Made by a program: the position numbers and the translations under genes. Shown one piece after another: positions 11,121-23,938 of a stretch of 64,000 bases of DNA; position 1 is the first letter of the stretch; each line of letters starts with the position of its first letter. This DNA is from Anthopleura xanthogrammica. Its lineage: Eukaryota; Cnidaria; Anthozoa; Actiniaria; Actiniidae. The notes below the pieces were generated by a model. It was not told the origin of the DNA. It did no database searches and worked only from the letters and a program-made list of their open reading frames with translations. Where the stretch lies: the NCBI GenBank assembly GCA_964019055.1, contig OZ025214.1, positions 12,736,163 to 12,800,162 of the forward strand, in the 5' to 3' direction.

Positions 11121-14100
11121 CTAACTCTTCTTTGTCTTCTTTTTCACAGGGGGTTTTGCTTCTTTGAGCTGCCTTTTCTTTCCTTTGGTACGTTTGTTGT
11201 CTTTTCTATTTATAGAATAAGAATTATTTCAAGGTTATTTTACACCAGATACCGGTATTGATATTTTTTGTTACAGTTTAAATTTTCATAAAAGGTAAAT
11301 ATGAAGGTGATTTTACATAGATTTTTCTCTTTGATTTGTTTTCTCTGTTCCTTATTTTCTTCCTTCCTTTATCTGTCTCTTTCGATTTGGTCTAATCTTT
11401 CATTCATTCATTCATGCAACCATTCATTCATTCATTTATTCATTTCTTCCTTCCTACTTTCCTTCTTTCCTCCCTTAGCTTCCTTCCTCCCTTCCTCCCT
11501 TCCTTCCTCCCTCCTTCCTTCACCTTTCCCTTCCTCTCGCTCTCTCTCTTTTTCTACAGGTAGGCATGTACAAATGAAGCAACATACTTTTCAGATTTGG
11601 GATTGTCCTTTGGTCTATTGGGGCAGTCTCTTCTCTTATGACCAAGATCTCCACAAATATGGCAACCAGCAGCAGAAGATGACCTGAATTGTAAAATGAC
11701 AAATGAATAATAAAGTAAACAAATCATGGTTGCTTTAGAGCACTTTCCACATGAATATGAAAAATGATGTGGACAGTGCCTTGCCGTGACTGTGTCAGGG
11801 CCATGCCATGTATGAAAACATTCAAAATTCCACACTGTGTTTGCACTGTGCTGTAACTGTACCGTGTGCTGTGAATTCATATTCATAAGTAATCTATCTC
11901 CTTACCTTGTGCAGTCATGCATTGGCAGCTCACAGCGGCTACATGTGGAACAATGAGTTCGACCTGCAGGGGAAAATGTTAAATGTATAACTTAAAAAAA
12001 GACAAGGTTTTTCAAGATCACTGATGAAAACAAAGAAATAAATTATTTAGTACCTGGCTTAACACATGTTTTACACTGATGACAATGAATGTATCTCCTA
12101 CCATCCTGAATAAACAATGACAATATTGTGAACAATAAGCCTACTAAACAGGAGGGATTTCTCTTCTGTATTTTTCAATGGTGGGCTACCCGTGTCTCTC
12201 TTACCATCTTTGACTCCAAAGCCCAGTCATTCTTACTGTGCATGCTTGACAAATGCTGATCAATACTTACTAGCCTCGCTTTGGTATCATTTACACCCTT
12301 TACACTGCAGTAACTCCTAAAATTATCACTTTTGTGTATGAGCTTTTTCACAGAATCCTTATTTATATTATCTTCTTCCCATTGACATTTTTTATTTCTC
12401 TTGAAGCATTAAATTAAGAAAATATGTAAATACTGTAAGCGGCCATTTTTCGAATGGGTATATTTTGATCAAAAAATTTGTAAAAAAACTCTATCCAATC
12501 ACAATGCTTGGATTTCTAGGGTTTCCCAGGGTCTTTGGCATTTTGAAAGCTAGAAAGAATAGAGCTCAGGGGTCAAGAGTGCTTCCTCCCCCAACACCAT
12601 CAACAGAAAGCCAAGAGAAGAAAACAAAGAATATGAGTGATGGAGGAGGCTGATGAACAACTATAAGAATGCAACAATGAGACACTAAATTACTAAATTG
12701 TTTGTTAAACTTTTCTAATAGTTGCTGTTACCTTTGATGTACAGCTGTCACAGTCTGAGCAGTGCTGATTCTCTGCTGCCACAAACCTCTCACATATTTT
12801 ACAATATCTGTCAAAGAAAAACATCATTATAAATGTCAGAATGACAATGAATGACAACCTCTCCCCACTCCTACCCCCTGGGATAGATTCTACACTGACT
12901 CACTTGTATCCTTCATCAGCTGGTAGTTTGATATCACATGGTTTGATATTAGTAAAGATGTACACAGGACAACCTCTCCCCACCCCTACCCCCTGGGATT
13001 GATTCTACACTGACTCACTTGTATCCTTCATCAGCTGGTAGTTTGATATCACATGGTTTGATATTCGTGAAGATGCGCACAGGAGACCCTCTTTTTGATC
13101 CTTTGTCTTGTTTGCCTTTGAAATGTGGGTGATTCTCGTAATCCACCTGAATCAAGCCATAAAAAACGTAAGAAAAAATAAGGATTTTGTTGTAAAAAAA
13201 ATTATTTAATATCGTACAGGTGGGTGACAAAAAAAAACTTTTTCTGGACCAAGGCAACTCTATATCAATTCTTGGATTTCGAGTAGTGGCTAGAAATATG
13301 ATGAAAATGCAATGGGTTTAGCCCTGTTTTGCTATATCAGGGTAAGTAGGGGGTGGGGGGGGGGGGGGCTGCACAGTTCATGATTAAAAGTAGTACACCA
13401 TGCTTCATGAAAACATAAATCACACAACTGGTAGAACTTCCTAATTACCAGGCTACATGGACCTCGTTATCATGAAGGATAACACAATAACAGATTGAAC
13501 AAATTGATATTTTGCCAGAAAAATAAAATTGCGAGCATGTCAAGTATCTTTCATGAAATCACATTTATCATTTAATTAATCTCAGTCTTCATGGGTCACA
13601 ATAATCACACATCACAAAAAAATCCCTTGATCATGTTCCAAACAAACCCCCTTACCACCCCTCCTATATTGTAATAGGTGGGGTCAGAGTACTGTACCTT
13701 GTAATCCATCATCTTCAAGGTGGGTAGTGAGGTCTCAAAGTGGGACTCCATAAAGTATGGAAAGATCCAAAGTGTTGGCAGCTCTTGATTAACATCTTCT
13801 GCAAGAGCCGTTTTTGAAAGAGAGTATTAGAAATATAGATTATACAGTAGATAAAGATACAATGCAGAAGATAGATGGATGGATGAATGAATGAATGGGT
13901 GGATGAATGGATGGGTTGATGGGTGGATGGATGGATGAATGGTTGGTTGGATGGATGGATGAATGGATGGATGAATGGGTGGATGGATGAATGGATGGAT
14001 GGATGGGATGAGATTGATGGATGGAACAAGAGGAATAACCTACGTTTCATTTCATTCTTCTCTCTCCAAACAGTCCAGATTTTCTTGACAGTAGCAGCCA

Positions 14101-16464
14101 GTACTTCAACAAGTCCACCAAATGGAGGATCCATGACAACAACTATCTCTTGATCACCACTGCATTTTAAGAAATCTTGGAAAGTAGCCTCGCTATTGCC
14201 ATTAAAGAAATGGTGATTGAACATATTGTAGTGACAAAACTTTGATTTTCGATAGAACTGACCCTGAAAGAAGAAGCAGAGGTATAGTGGTGATCAGAGT
14301 TACATACACATAGTCTTGCACAAGGTATTTAAAGTATGGAAATACATTATGAACCCCTGTTAGCAAGGTAGACTTACTGCAAGTCTCACTATTCTCTTCT
14401 GTGAAGCAAGACATTGTTGAGTGCATTGAGTGGGAAACTGAGTCACAAGAAGTTCACTTGCCTTCTACATTCTCTTGCACCATTTCTGAATTTGATACCA
14501 GGAGTATCAGCTTTGAGGTGATGGAGGTTTTTGTTTAATTCATCTTTTTGGATGCAAGATCCCATGGTATTTAGGTATAATTTGTATAGTTCATATGCTA
14601 TGTAAAGGCTTTGCACCAACACCTGATGACAGCCATGACAGGAGGCAGGAACAATTGAATCTGGTCTAATCTGATTTACACGAGCAGGGGTTTCAATAAT
14701 ATTTGAAGTAGACGGATGGGATTCAAATGTAGGCGTCTGTTTCCAATAATTTTACTTCTTATTTATTGAGACTGATCCGTAAAATAGCCGGCGGTATAAA
14801 GTTAAGTACCCAGCGATTGACCACCGGTAGCCGCCTTCTATTGAAACCCCTGCATGAGAAAGAATTCAATTTACCAGGGGAAAGAGACTATTGTTGTGCC
14901 TCCTGTCATGGCTGCCATCACGTGATGGTGCAAAGCCTCTGTATACATGTACTCACATATCTATAATCTATGTCCAGAAGAAGGCTGTCCAGATCCTTTT
15001 TCTTGCTGCCTTTACTCCTATCAAGCTGAATCTTCTCATGAATCCTGTAAAATAAAATGAAAAAATGTATAAATTAATGAATCACTTAATTTGTTTATTG
15101 ATAAGTGTCTAGTTGTTAATTCTAGTGCAGGGACACTTTTCACTCACACACGCTACCACTACATTCAATATTACTATTGAATTAAAGCTAATAAGAAGAA
15201 GTTCTAAACCAATTTACTGACCTTGGTGTTCCCAAACACAGGACTTTCTTGAATCCCAGTTTTCGTATCAAGGATACCAGGAACTGAGTGGATTTAGTTG
15301 AGAACAAAAATTGCTGCAAATTGAGATTTTTTAAAGAAATATCTTAATTGATATAATTGTGTTTTATAATGAATGCTGCATCTATCACTGACAGTGAATT
15401 TAATCAATCAATTTTTTCAAGTTCCCTCCCCCCCCCCCCAAAAAAAATGCCCACACATTATTTGCAAGTTTACAACCCTTCCTTGATCCATGCCTATATT
15501 CAGTGCTTGAAAAACCTAGCTAACAGGACTTTTGCTATGGCTTTTGAATGACATAACTTTGTCATTTCATGAAGAAGGAGCCATAATGTATTCTTTTCTC
15601 GTGTCATGAATTATCATACACTCATAAACTTGATTCTCCTGGATTCTCTCAAAACAAGTAAATATAGTTCTTATTTTAGTCCCCAGATAAGAGATTATAC
15701 TCTAAGAAACTTATGATCTCTTATTTGGGGACCTTAAAATAAGAACTTTTTACTAGTTTTGAGAGAATCAAGTTTAACAGTGTATGCTAAAATTTTTGTG
15801 CATGACAAGCAAAGCACATCTCAGAAGTGAGCTATGGGAAGGAAAAACTGGGAACCCAGTGATCAGAAGAATCCTCGTGTCAAAGGAAAGAACAACAACA
15901 GCAAAATTATATAACTTACCGCATGAGCCTTGACATTTTCCTGTGGCTTTAGTATAAGACTAGGGTGTCTCATGTCAACTAGCTTTTCACCTGTTTGTAC
16001 ATCATGTTCCTTGTGTTTTCCTGTATCACCCATTACCAACATGTTACAAGAATGACAAAATGACCAAGAACAATTCTCATCCTTCTTTGAAGAAGACAAC
16101 AGAGAGTTAAGTTCTTTGCAGATCTCCGTTTGTTTTACTGACGTTTTAGATCGTTTTATTATCTCGTTGTGTGCTTTTTTCCTTGCTTGTGAAAGCTTTT
16201 CGTCTTCCCATTGAAAGAACGCACAGTCTTTTCTATCTCGGCAAGCAGAGCAGGCGTAGAATTTACGAGGGGATCTTCCATCCTTGAAAAATCGCTCAAA
16301 TAGAAGCATTGGACCTAAAGATATAGAGAAACTTAGAATCCAGAGAGAATTTTCAACAAAGTTTGAATCCCACGTGTCTTACCATGAGGACATTGAGGAA
16401 CGTCTTTCCCCTCAGTCTGAGTCAAACATACGTCAACGCCAAGTCTAGCAGTTGCGGAATGCAT
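11121..16464 (-). CDS. ZCCHC4: ZCCHC4-like 28S rRNA N6-adenosine methyltransferase, complete
   Basis: Human ZCCHC4 installs one m6A on 28S rRNA; this gene aligns with it over its whole length. Twelve exons join in phase: 16383-16464, 15920-16314, 15222-15313, 14957-15044, 14044-14263, 13698-13798, 13019-13146, 12732-12807, 12054-12105, 11906-11963, 11588-11683 and 11121-11205. The product is 490 aa (human about 513). Order: a GRF zinc finger at about 25-70 ([30 protein letters not shown]); a Cys/His pair region near 115-135; a Rossmann-type methyltransferase with D264-P-P-F267, preceded by MFNHHFF; a Cys-rich DHHC-like cluster at about 370-430; a CCHC knuckle ([15 protein letters not shown]-x2-C-x4-H-x4-C); and a lysine-rich tail. 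The start is the ATG at 16464, which leads in phase into CPHG. All key motifs are intact, so the enzyme is probably active. Confidence 0.95.
12854..13082 (-). repeat. Tandem duplication of a ZCCHC4 exon 3' end
   Basis: Two copies of a unit of about 114 bp (12854-12967 and 12968-13082). The right copy contains the last 60 or so bases of exon 13019-13146 with its donor. The left copy repeats the same coding bases and donor inside the intron but has no acceptor of its own in the unit, so it is probably a non-functional exon fragment. Confidence 0.8.
13878..14012. repeat. (GGAT/GAAT)n tetranucleotide array in ZCCHC4 intron
   Basis: A degenerate tetranucleotide array (GATG/GGAT/GAAT). It is intronic, between the methyltransferase DPPF exon and the next exon. 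It stays open in frames rich in Asp-Gly-Trp or His-Pro, but the flanking splice sites show it is removed. Confidence 0.85.
15625..15778. mobile_element. Palindromic MITE-like element, family 4
   Basis: Arms such as AAACTTGATTCTC, AGTTCTTATTTTAGTCCCCA and GATAAGAGAT are matched inverted by ATCTCTTATTTGGGGACC, AAAATAAGAAC and GAGAGAATCAAGTTT. It is a hairpin of about 150 bp in a ZCCHC4 intron with no coding potential. Confidence 0.7.
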
Positions 16465-17180
16465 AATTAAGGTGAAGAACTCAAAGAGTTGATTAGAATT
16501 CGATAAGATGAAGACGAATCAAGACGAATAGTTTGAGTGATTTTTTTTACAGTTCGTCCGCCATCTTGAATGCCCGGCCGGACTGAGAAGACTAAGTACT
16601 AAATTACGACACAGGTAACCCAGACAAACCCAGACGTGCTTCTCCTCTTCTCTCCTCTTCTTCCCGTTCCTTCCCTTCTCTTCTCTTTACCTTTTTTTAA
16701 CTCTTTTTTATTATTAACGATTTAAAAAAAAAACATCCCTTACTTCTGCCAAATGGAACCAGTAATTAATTTTTTTGTTATCAATCAAAATGTCAGTCAA
16801 CACGACATCCAACTCAAATACAACCCGTACTTCATGTCACTTTTACTTTTGCACTAGCTTTATTGAATATACTATATAGTCCAAATCTAATCGAAAATCA
16901 ATTGTTTCTACAACACAAAATTTTACAGCTCAATACCAATAACACAGGTATCCCAAATGGCAACTTACTAGGACACATCTTAACACAGGGATCCCATAAT
17001 GGATCAAATATCGCTATCAATACAACAACCCGTACATCTATAGTGGTTCTATTGTATTTATGACGTAAAGGTTGACAAAGGCCAAACTATTCAATAATTA
17101 ACATCTTTGCCTGATCTTTTAATTTTTTCAAGTCAAAACAAGAAAAAAATAAATTATATTTGAACAGCAACAATTTGGTT
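16465..17180. other. Divergent intergenic region between ZCCHC4 and CAP gene 1
   Basis: It separates the ZCCHC4 start (minus strand) from CAP gene 1 (plus strand). The part next to ZCCHC4 contains CGCCATCTTGAATG on the plus strand, whose minus-strand CAAGATGGCG resembles a YY1 site at a housekeeping promoter. A pyrimidine-rich stretch follows at 16635-16710. No coding sequence was recognised. Confidence 0.4.
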
Positions 17181-17211
17181 GATTTGTGTATGTGAGTCAA
17201 TGGTAACACGA

Positions 17212-17268
17212 CTATAAAATGGCCTGAGAACGAGATGTTAGTCCAAGGCCTATCCTATGTAGTTCTAG
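17212..17268 (+). promoter_or_regulatory. TATA box and 5' non-coding exon of CAP gene 1
   Basis: CTATAAAATGG at 17212-17222 is a good TATA box. About 25-30 bases later starts a segment ending TTCTAG at 17268, followed by the consensus donor GTAAGT. A matching acceptor (CTCGTTTCAG) ends at about 17638, and the CAP gene 1 ATG lies at 17685. This indicates a TATA-driven transcript with a spliced leader exon. Confidence 0.6.
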
Positions 17269-17684
17269 GTAAGTGAGATTTCTAATTCAATTATAAGCGA
17301 TACAAGTGATAATTACCCTTATTTCTAAGATCAAAAAATTCCACTTTCCCTCTTTAAAAAAAATATTTTTAACCAGTTATATCTAAAAATAAGAGAATGA
17401 CTATTTCATTTTTTAGTACCAAACTGAAAAATCAATGCGTTTATTTTTGTTACTGACTTAATTATCATTTTCAAATGTTATTTGTTTCTAACTCTTATTT
17501 CTATTTTATTTCCTATTTCTTATTTTTACAAATTAAACTTTCTTCGATTTTTTATTTCAATCTTAATTTTACTACTATTCTATATTTATTTGCTTTTTAT
17601 TCAACTTTATTTATTTGATTTTATTTCTCTCGTTTCAGTTTTGTGCCATCTCCATCTTTGAAGTACTTAGAGATATTTATTAAG

Positions 17685-20600
17685 ATGTACTTACGGAACT
17701 TCTTTACTGGATTTTGCGCAACTTTTATCATTCTTTTCCCCTACTCCTCGACAAATGGTAAGATAACTTTGAATATCCTTTTTTTAGCATCACTGATACA
17801 TATATAAAATATATTTTGAATCTAAAAGTATATTTTTATATGCTGTATATAACTGTACCAAGAAAGGCTTCGCGATAGGCAATGTGCATCGAAGCTCACA
17901 AAGCACTCTGGGAAAGTGAGTTCTTTCAAAATGTAACAGGGAAATCAAAGGAACTATCGGAAAAAAATTACTCTGTTATTTTTGTCTGCTGAAATCCTTT
18001 TATTTCCATAGAAAATGTCGAAGGAAAAATTGTCAGATGAATTTTTAGAGGAGCCAAAAAAGCGTAAGAACTCACTTTCCCATCATGCTTTGTTCTATAA
18101 TTTCGAGCTCATGCACATTGGCTAATAACTTTATAGGCCTAGTTCAAACATCAATCCTACTATATCCAGATTAAGTCGTTTATGATATTCTGTTGCATGT
18201 TGTTGAATGCATGATTGCAGCTCGCAAGGAAGAAAAGCGTAAATTGGAAATATCGCATGCAGGAAAATCATTAGAAGGTAAATGAAGATTATGAAGAAGT
18301 TGACAACAAATTGATTTTTGATATATGGAGGAAGTACCTCAAAAAAGCAAGGTCATGTATATATACTTCGCTGGTGAGCAGTATATTTTTGACCGCGCAC
18401 CGCGCATGCGTTCTGGTTTGTTTGCTTGTTTTTTTCGTTTTCGTATGTTTTTTTTTTTGTTTGTTTGTTTGTTTTCGTTCGTTGGTTCGTTTTTTTTTTT
18501 GCATGTTTTTTTTTGTCTGTCTGTCTGTCTGTACATGTCTGTTTGTTTATTTGTTCGTACGGACTTCAATTCGCATCTTATTGTTTTACGCTATGCGATG
18601 TTTCAGAACGTATACATTTTGATTCTTTAAAGTACGTACTAAATAAATGTTATAAGGCATGTAATAATGGCATGTATGATTGTGTATTTGCTGCATGGGT
18701 AGAACTGGTTAGCCTTGGAGCACATCTTGATCCGCATGACATCACTATGAATGGACTGGCTGAGAATATTGAACCTAAACTAATGGAAGAAACCCATGAG
18801 GAAAGAAGTAAGGAGCACAAACAAGCCAATTTCCTAATACTAATTGTAATGGAAGAAAAAGAGGAAAGGAGGGAAGGAAGGAAAGAAGGAGGGAAGGGTG
18901 GAAGGAAGGAAGGAAGGGAGGTAGAGGGAGGATTGGAGGGAGAAAGGAAAGAAGGAGGAAAGGCAGGAAGTAAGGGAGGAAGGGCTGGAGGAAGAACAAA
19001 TGTAAGTTACAAGGCAAGCAATAATAAAAACGAATCTATGGAAAAATCGTAATAGCGATTATTATCATCAGTGGATATTTAAGAAGCAAACTATAGGAAG
19101 CCAAGCTAGAGATACAGCCAAGTAAATATCATACCATCCGAACAACAGTTATAACGTATCCGTTATTTTCTTGTTTTTCACAGTGATGCTGCAAGAGAAC
19201 GGAATCGATGACCCCTACCCACTAGACGCCACTATCGAATACGAGCACAACAAGAAACTCCCTAAACCAATCATAGCCACGGAAACCAACCCTAAGGACA
19301 AGTCCTCCTTCAATTATGAAGACCCGGAAGACACACGATATGGCTCGAATGATATGCCTGAATATGATGTCGAGACGAAGGCTGACTTCAAAGCGAACCA
19401 GGAAGCAGCTGATTGGCTGATGCATGATCCAAATAAATTTAACGTGATGCCTGATGAGGATACAAAGGCATTGTTCAATGAAGACAAAGAAGCGAATGGT
19501 AAAACTCTTGATGATCCTATAAGGCTTGATAATGATGACAAGCAGTATCCAGGATACCAGAACTTTAATGACGATAATCAAGAGATTTACACGAAGATAC
19601 AAGAATCACTAGCTCCTGATAGCAACATGGCGAAAATATATTCCAAATATGAAAAATTTCTCAATCAATTTGATCAAAAACTTAAAGGAATGAACAAAAA
19701 TGTCAAGGATGAAAATGATTATGTCGAGAATGACGTCATTGGTGATGATAGTGCAGGAAGTGACGTCACGACGGAGAAATATGGTGATGAAAAGGAAGCA
19801 ATGAATTCTGATTCTGACGCTAATGGTAAAAATGTAAATGAAATGACTTCCTTAGAAGATAACATTGAAAGTCAGAATGATGAAAATAAAGAAAAAACAT
19901 CCAAAGTAAAAGATATTGCTTTGGACGAAGCATTGAAATTAAAATTATTAAAAGATTTGCAAGAAAATATCAAAATGAATCAAGAAAAAGTTATCGTAAA
20001 CCGAAAACATGAGAAGGAATCCAGCCCGCCATCAAGTGGCGAGGGAAAGGAAAATAGAGCAGAGAGTAGTCGTCATGACAACACATCGTCTGGTAAATCT
20101 GGTTCATCTGCATCTTCTAAATCACCAACCGAAGTTCTTCCAGTATTTCGTATCAGCCACCTGCAAAAACCGAGTACAGAAAGCCAAGAACGCGATGTAA
20201 GTCCCAGGGTCGGTGCTCCTTCCACAGAGAAAGGCACGTCTAGACAGAATGTCAATATTAATAGGTAAGTACCGGGCAGCTTGTGGGTCTAAACTTGCAA
20301 ATGTAGAGTGAATTTATTTTAAAGTTATGAATATATATTCCGTTTGGGAAATGAAAACTATAGGCCCATTAACACTGGCGATTTTTGATGCGATTTCTGC
20401 GGCAATTTTTGAAATGGATATAATATTTTTTGTCTTATGCTTCTAAAGAGACATTTGTCCATAAAAACTTGGTGTCCTGAATAAATTTTTACAAGTTAAT
20501 CCTTTACCATTTTTGACTATGCCGGCCAAAATCGCCGTAACAATCGCATCTAAAACCGCTTCCAAAATCGCTAGTGTAAACTGGCCTTATTGTCATGCCA

Positions 20601-22183
20601 ATGCCTTGTTTTTGCCCCTAAAAACGGTTGCCATGGAACATGCTCTCTACATATTGCACTGAGGAATCGATGTAACGCCTCTTTGTTTTGAAGGGAATCT
20701 TTTGGTATGAGCAGACCATATTCTAGCAATGTATACGGCGGCATCGCTCAGATGATGCTAATTAAAGCCAGAGATGAGCAGCCTTATGTACAAGGAATTA
20801 AAAGTCTGGAGCAAAAGAACGCAAAAATGCCAAAACTGCAGATACATCCACAAGACCCTGAAGATGGTCAAGGAAGGCATGGTAAGAAATCGAAAAATGT
20901 CTCAATAATGTTAAGATGGAACTGATGATGGAACTGTGTGTGTAGCAGAGATGGGCAGTCGGATCAATGTGTTCCCCAAGTAACCTACTAGTAATTTTTC
21001 ATTTAAGGTATACCCACCAGGTTCGGTCAGTGGAACGGATGGTCCGAGTGCTCGGTGTCATGTAACAAAGGTTCACAAATGAGAGCCAGAATATGTCTAA
21101 AGCTTCCGTGTCAAAGCAGAGACTTGTACCAAACAAGAAAATGCACAAAACATATATGTCCAGGTATGGTATACCAATAGATGTTTTGTAATGTCACACT
21201 TGGACCGGAAATCATGCAGGGGTGGCGTAAGGGAAGCGCACTCGCCTCTTTACTCTGGGGTCTAAAGAAAGGTTGCATGGTGAAGGTTTTGTTGCATGTT
21301 GAATGTTGCATGTTGCATTTTGCTTACCAAGCTTTAAATGTATTATATTAATATGTATATAAATAATATCAGGAGAGAAGAAAATATGCTGGAATAACCT
21401 GCAGACAAAGTTTGGGAAAATCCAAAATTGTCGTGACCTTTCACTGCTTTAACTCACATCTCCCATACTGCATTTTGGGCTTGGTATGCAAGATGCAAGA
21501 TGCAACAAAAGCTTCAGCAACCTTGTTTGACTGTAGCTGTATCTTTACCTTGATCCAAGGGTTTTCCTCCAGCTTCTCCGACGGCTTTAATTTCTTCCCT
21601 TCGCAAAACTCAACATGCTAAACTCCAATTCAATCTGTGAGTTCTTAAACCCTTTTTTAGTTACTAACTTTAAAATTACATATTGTCAGGAAAATGGCGG
21701 AAGGAGTCACTCAAAGCTCATAATAGCATTCGTGCTTTACATCACTCACGGCCTCTCACGTGGTCCAACTCGCTCGCCCAAAAAGCCAAACAACTCGCGG
21801 ACAACCTGGCTTCTCGAGAATATATCGGCTCACAAGACCTCCAAGAAGAACAAGGAGAAAATATAGCACAATTACGTCAAATAAAAGACAGTGACTCGCT
21901 GGCACAGAAAGCTGTGGACCTTTGGTACAACGAAATTAAATCATATAGTTTCTCGTATCCAGAAATGAATCCTAAAAACAGACATTTTATACAAATGGTT
22001 TGGAAGAAGACTAAGACTCTCGGGATGGCGTCGACTAAAAGTCCAAGCGGGGAATATACGTTTGTTGTAGCTTTATATGGAGGGCCTGACATTGATAATA
22101 AACTCTTGCATGACAATGTGCTTCGGCCAGGACAGAAAAACGACGTCTATACAACGTTTAAGAGAAGTAGGGGGCCACATTAG
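17685..22183 (+). CDS. Secreted acidic-TSP1-CAP protein (CAP gene 1)
   Basis: A secreted CAP/SCP-superfamily protein of 682 aa from six in-phase exons: 17685-17757, 18221-18277, 19184-20264, 20694-20881, 21008-21163 and 21690-22183. A hydrophobic signal peptide fills residues 1-24. It is followed by a short basic exon, a long acidic disordered region (about 45-400, rich in Asp, Glu, Asn, Lys), a thrombospondin type 1 repeat at about 470-518 (WNGWSECSVSC, ICLKLPC, CTKHICP) and a CAP domain at about 520-660. The CAP tetrad is present (AHNSIRALHH, GENIAQL, WYNE, RHFIQMVW). The tail NVLRPGQ resembles the GAPR-1/GLIPR2 subfamily, which normally lacks a signal peptide. The whole CAP domain is on one exon, unlike in the neighbouring paralogue. 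Its substrate or partner is unknown; the acidic region could bind calcium or mineral, which is inference only. Confidence 0.85.
17872..18127. mobile_element. MITE-like element with long inverted termini, family 5
   Basis: The left end (TAGGCAATGTGCATCGAAGC, GGGAAAGTGAGTTCTT) and the right end (AAGAACTCACTTTCCCATCA, GAGCTCATGCACATTGGCTA) are reverse complements with mismatches over about 50 bases. It sits in intron 1 of CAP gene 1. A short open segment inside does not splice in phase. Confidence 0.65.
18404..19050. repeat. Low-complexity T-rich and GGAA-rich intronic stretch
   Basis: Poly-T/GTTT and TCTG repeats (18412-18560) and a purine-rich GGAA/GGAGG tract (18855-18990) lie in the intron before exon 19184-20264 of CAP gene 1. 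Open frames across them are low-complexity and are not joined by splice sites. Confidence 0.8.
20363..20589. mobile_element. MITE-like element, family 6
   Basis: Imperfect terminal inverted repeats of about 24 bases (GGCCCATTAACACTGGCGAT on the left; inverted ATCGCTAGTGTAAACTGGCC on the right) enclose about 180 bp, in the intron before exon 20694 of CAP gene 1. Internal sub-repeats AATCGC/GCGATT extend the palindrome. Confidence 0.65.
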
Positions 22184-22828
22184 AGAAGTAAAGCCGTGAG
22201 GAAGTTGCCGCATAAGAATAATAGACAATGGACCTAAAAAGTATTCGTACAAGTGACGGTAAAGGTACAAATATAGGACAAATTTTGTATACCAGTGAAA
22301 ATCTCAAGATACGGATGGACATGTATAGTGCACTGTCGGCACCTTGTCCAAGAATTTTGATTGGAGAAGCAATGATAGAACTCTCTTTGATTGGTTCATC
22401 TTGGACATCATCAGTTACCGTGACCATGTCATGTGTCGTTCTGGATTTACAGTAATATTAATTGTGCTCGGAAAATGGAGACGGCAAAAACCATTAAAGT
22501 GGTAGGACAACAGTGTTGTCATTTAAAATGACAAATCGATGTGCTTTAAACCATTATTTGCGCTTCTTATTGTACAGCAGAACTAGAAGTAGAACTTAGT
22601 AGTAGAAAATAAAAGATGAAAGCACTAGAATATTATTACGTGATATTATTCATTTTGCACAACAAATTGTTGATCATCATCATCGCTCTTCATAGTAGAA
22701 GGTGCATAAGACCGTCACCCCACGTGTCCAACACGCTCTATTCTGTTGCCATAACTTAAGACGCATTCCAGTTCGTCCATCCCGCCTTGTTTCGTTCTTT
22801 TTCAACTCGGCCCTCCCTCAAGTCGTTT

Positions 22829-22831
<3 letters not shown>

Positions 22832-22904
<73 letters not shown>
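22832..22904. repeat. (CT)n dinucleotide microsatellite
   Basis: An uninterrupted CT run of about 70 bp in intergenic DNA. Confidence 0.98.
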
Positions 22905-22907
<3 letters not shown>

Positions 22908-23394
22908 CTACGACCCTCTGACGTCCATCCCAGTGCAGTCTTAAGCCATTCTCTCAATCTATATGTTTTGAGGCTACCGACTGTATATGGGCCCTATATA
23001 TCGACCTGGGGGCTTCTCGCAGACTTCTCGCAGACCCAAAAACGTCATTACAGCCTCAGTAGCAGAACTCCTAGTTTGGGTTGCATCAATATATATATAT
23101 ATGTTTTTGCTTCTGCGACATTGTACTTTTTATGGGGTTAGGGTCGTTAGCCCTGCGCACAACCCTCAACCACTCTGACTGTTCTCTACTAATCGACGTG
23201 TTTGGCATGGGTGGCCCAGAAAGGAGTACAAGACTCCAGGCGACTTACTTCTAGGAGTCACACGGACACACAAACTATAAGGTGATGATCCCATCAAAGT
23301 GTAAAATGGTGGTGTAAGACAGGAATTACTTGATTAAGGATTCAATTTTTGATTTTGTCTAATCTAGACAAGTGGAAGACTTTGGGAATCAAGG

Positions 23395-23760
23395 GTAGGG
23401 TATTAGTATTAGTATTAGTATTGCACTGGGGTCATCTCTGGGGTCTCCGGCTCAAATTCCTAGACTCAACCCACATACATTAGGGAATCAAGGGTGGTGT
23501 AGTGGTAGTGCACTCGCCTCTCACCTCTGAGTTTCAAGTTTGATTCCTCGACTCAATTTTACATATGTTAGGGAATCAAGGGTGGCATAGCACTAGTACA
23601 CTTGCCTCTCACCTCTGAGTTTCAAGTTTGATTCCTCGACTCAATTTTACATATGTTAGGGAATCAAGGGTGGCATAGCACTAGTACACTTGCCTCTCAC
23701 CTCTGGGGTCTTGGGTTTGATTCCTGGACTCGGCATCATATGTAAGCAGAGTTTGTTAAG
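23395..23760 (+). mobile_element. Tandem tRNA-derived SINE heads
   Basis: At least three tandem copies of a unit of about 90 bp. Each has an A-box-like GGTGTAGTGGTAGTGCACTC (or GGCATAGCACTAGTACAC) followed at tRNA-like spacing by a B-box-like AAGTTTGATTCC or GGGTTTGATTCC. No intact tRNA fold or anticodon arm can be assigned, so these are tRNA-derived repeats and not tRNA genes. A degraded relative lies near 21215-21270 in a CAP gene 1 intron. Confidence 0.65.
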
Positions 23761-23802
23761 ACTGACCCTTGATTCATCGAGCCCAGAGATTGTTTCAGGG
23801 AA

Positions 23803-23938
23803 TAGACCCCTTTCACCTGATATCAAAGCAGCTCCATTTGGAGGACAAAACAAAAGAATTTCAATCTCCTGAGAATTGGAACTTATTGTTTTTTCCTCCA
23901 AATTGAGCTGCATTCCGACGTGCTGCAAGGGGTCTATA
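23803..23938. mobile_element. Hairpin MITE, family 1, copy b
   Basis: It is bounded by TAGACCCCTTTCACCTGA and CTGCAAGGGGTCTATA, with inner arms CAGCTCCATTTGGAGGAC and TCCTCCAAATTGAGCTGC. It is about 135 bp, non-coding and intergenic. Confidence 0.75.

Noticed and set aside
18014..18065. Possible extra lysine-rich exon in CAP gene 1
   Set aside because: It lies inside a MITE-like element, and joining it to exon 1 in phase gives an early stop; exon 18221-18277 joins cleanly instead.
18426..19052. 208-codon plus-strand frame, Phe/Val-rich then Gly/Glu/Lys-rich
   Set aside because: Spans T-rich and GGAA-rich low-complexity tracts in a CAP gene 1 intron and has no splice connection in phase with the flanking exons.
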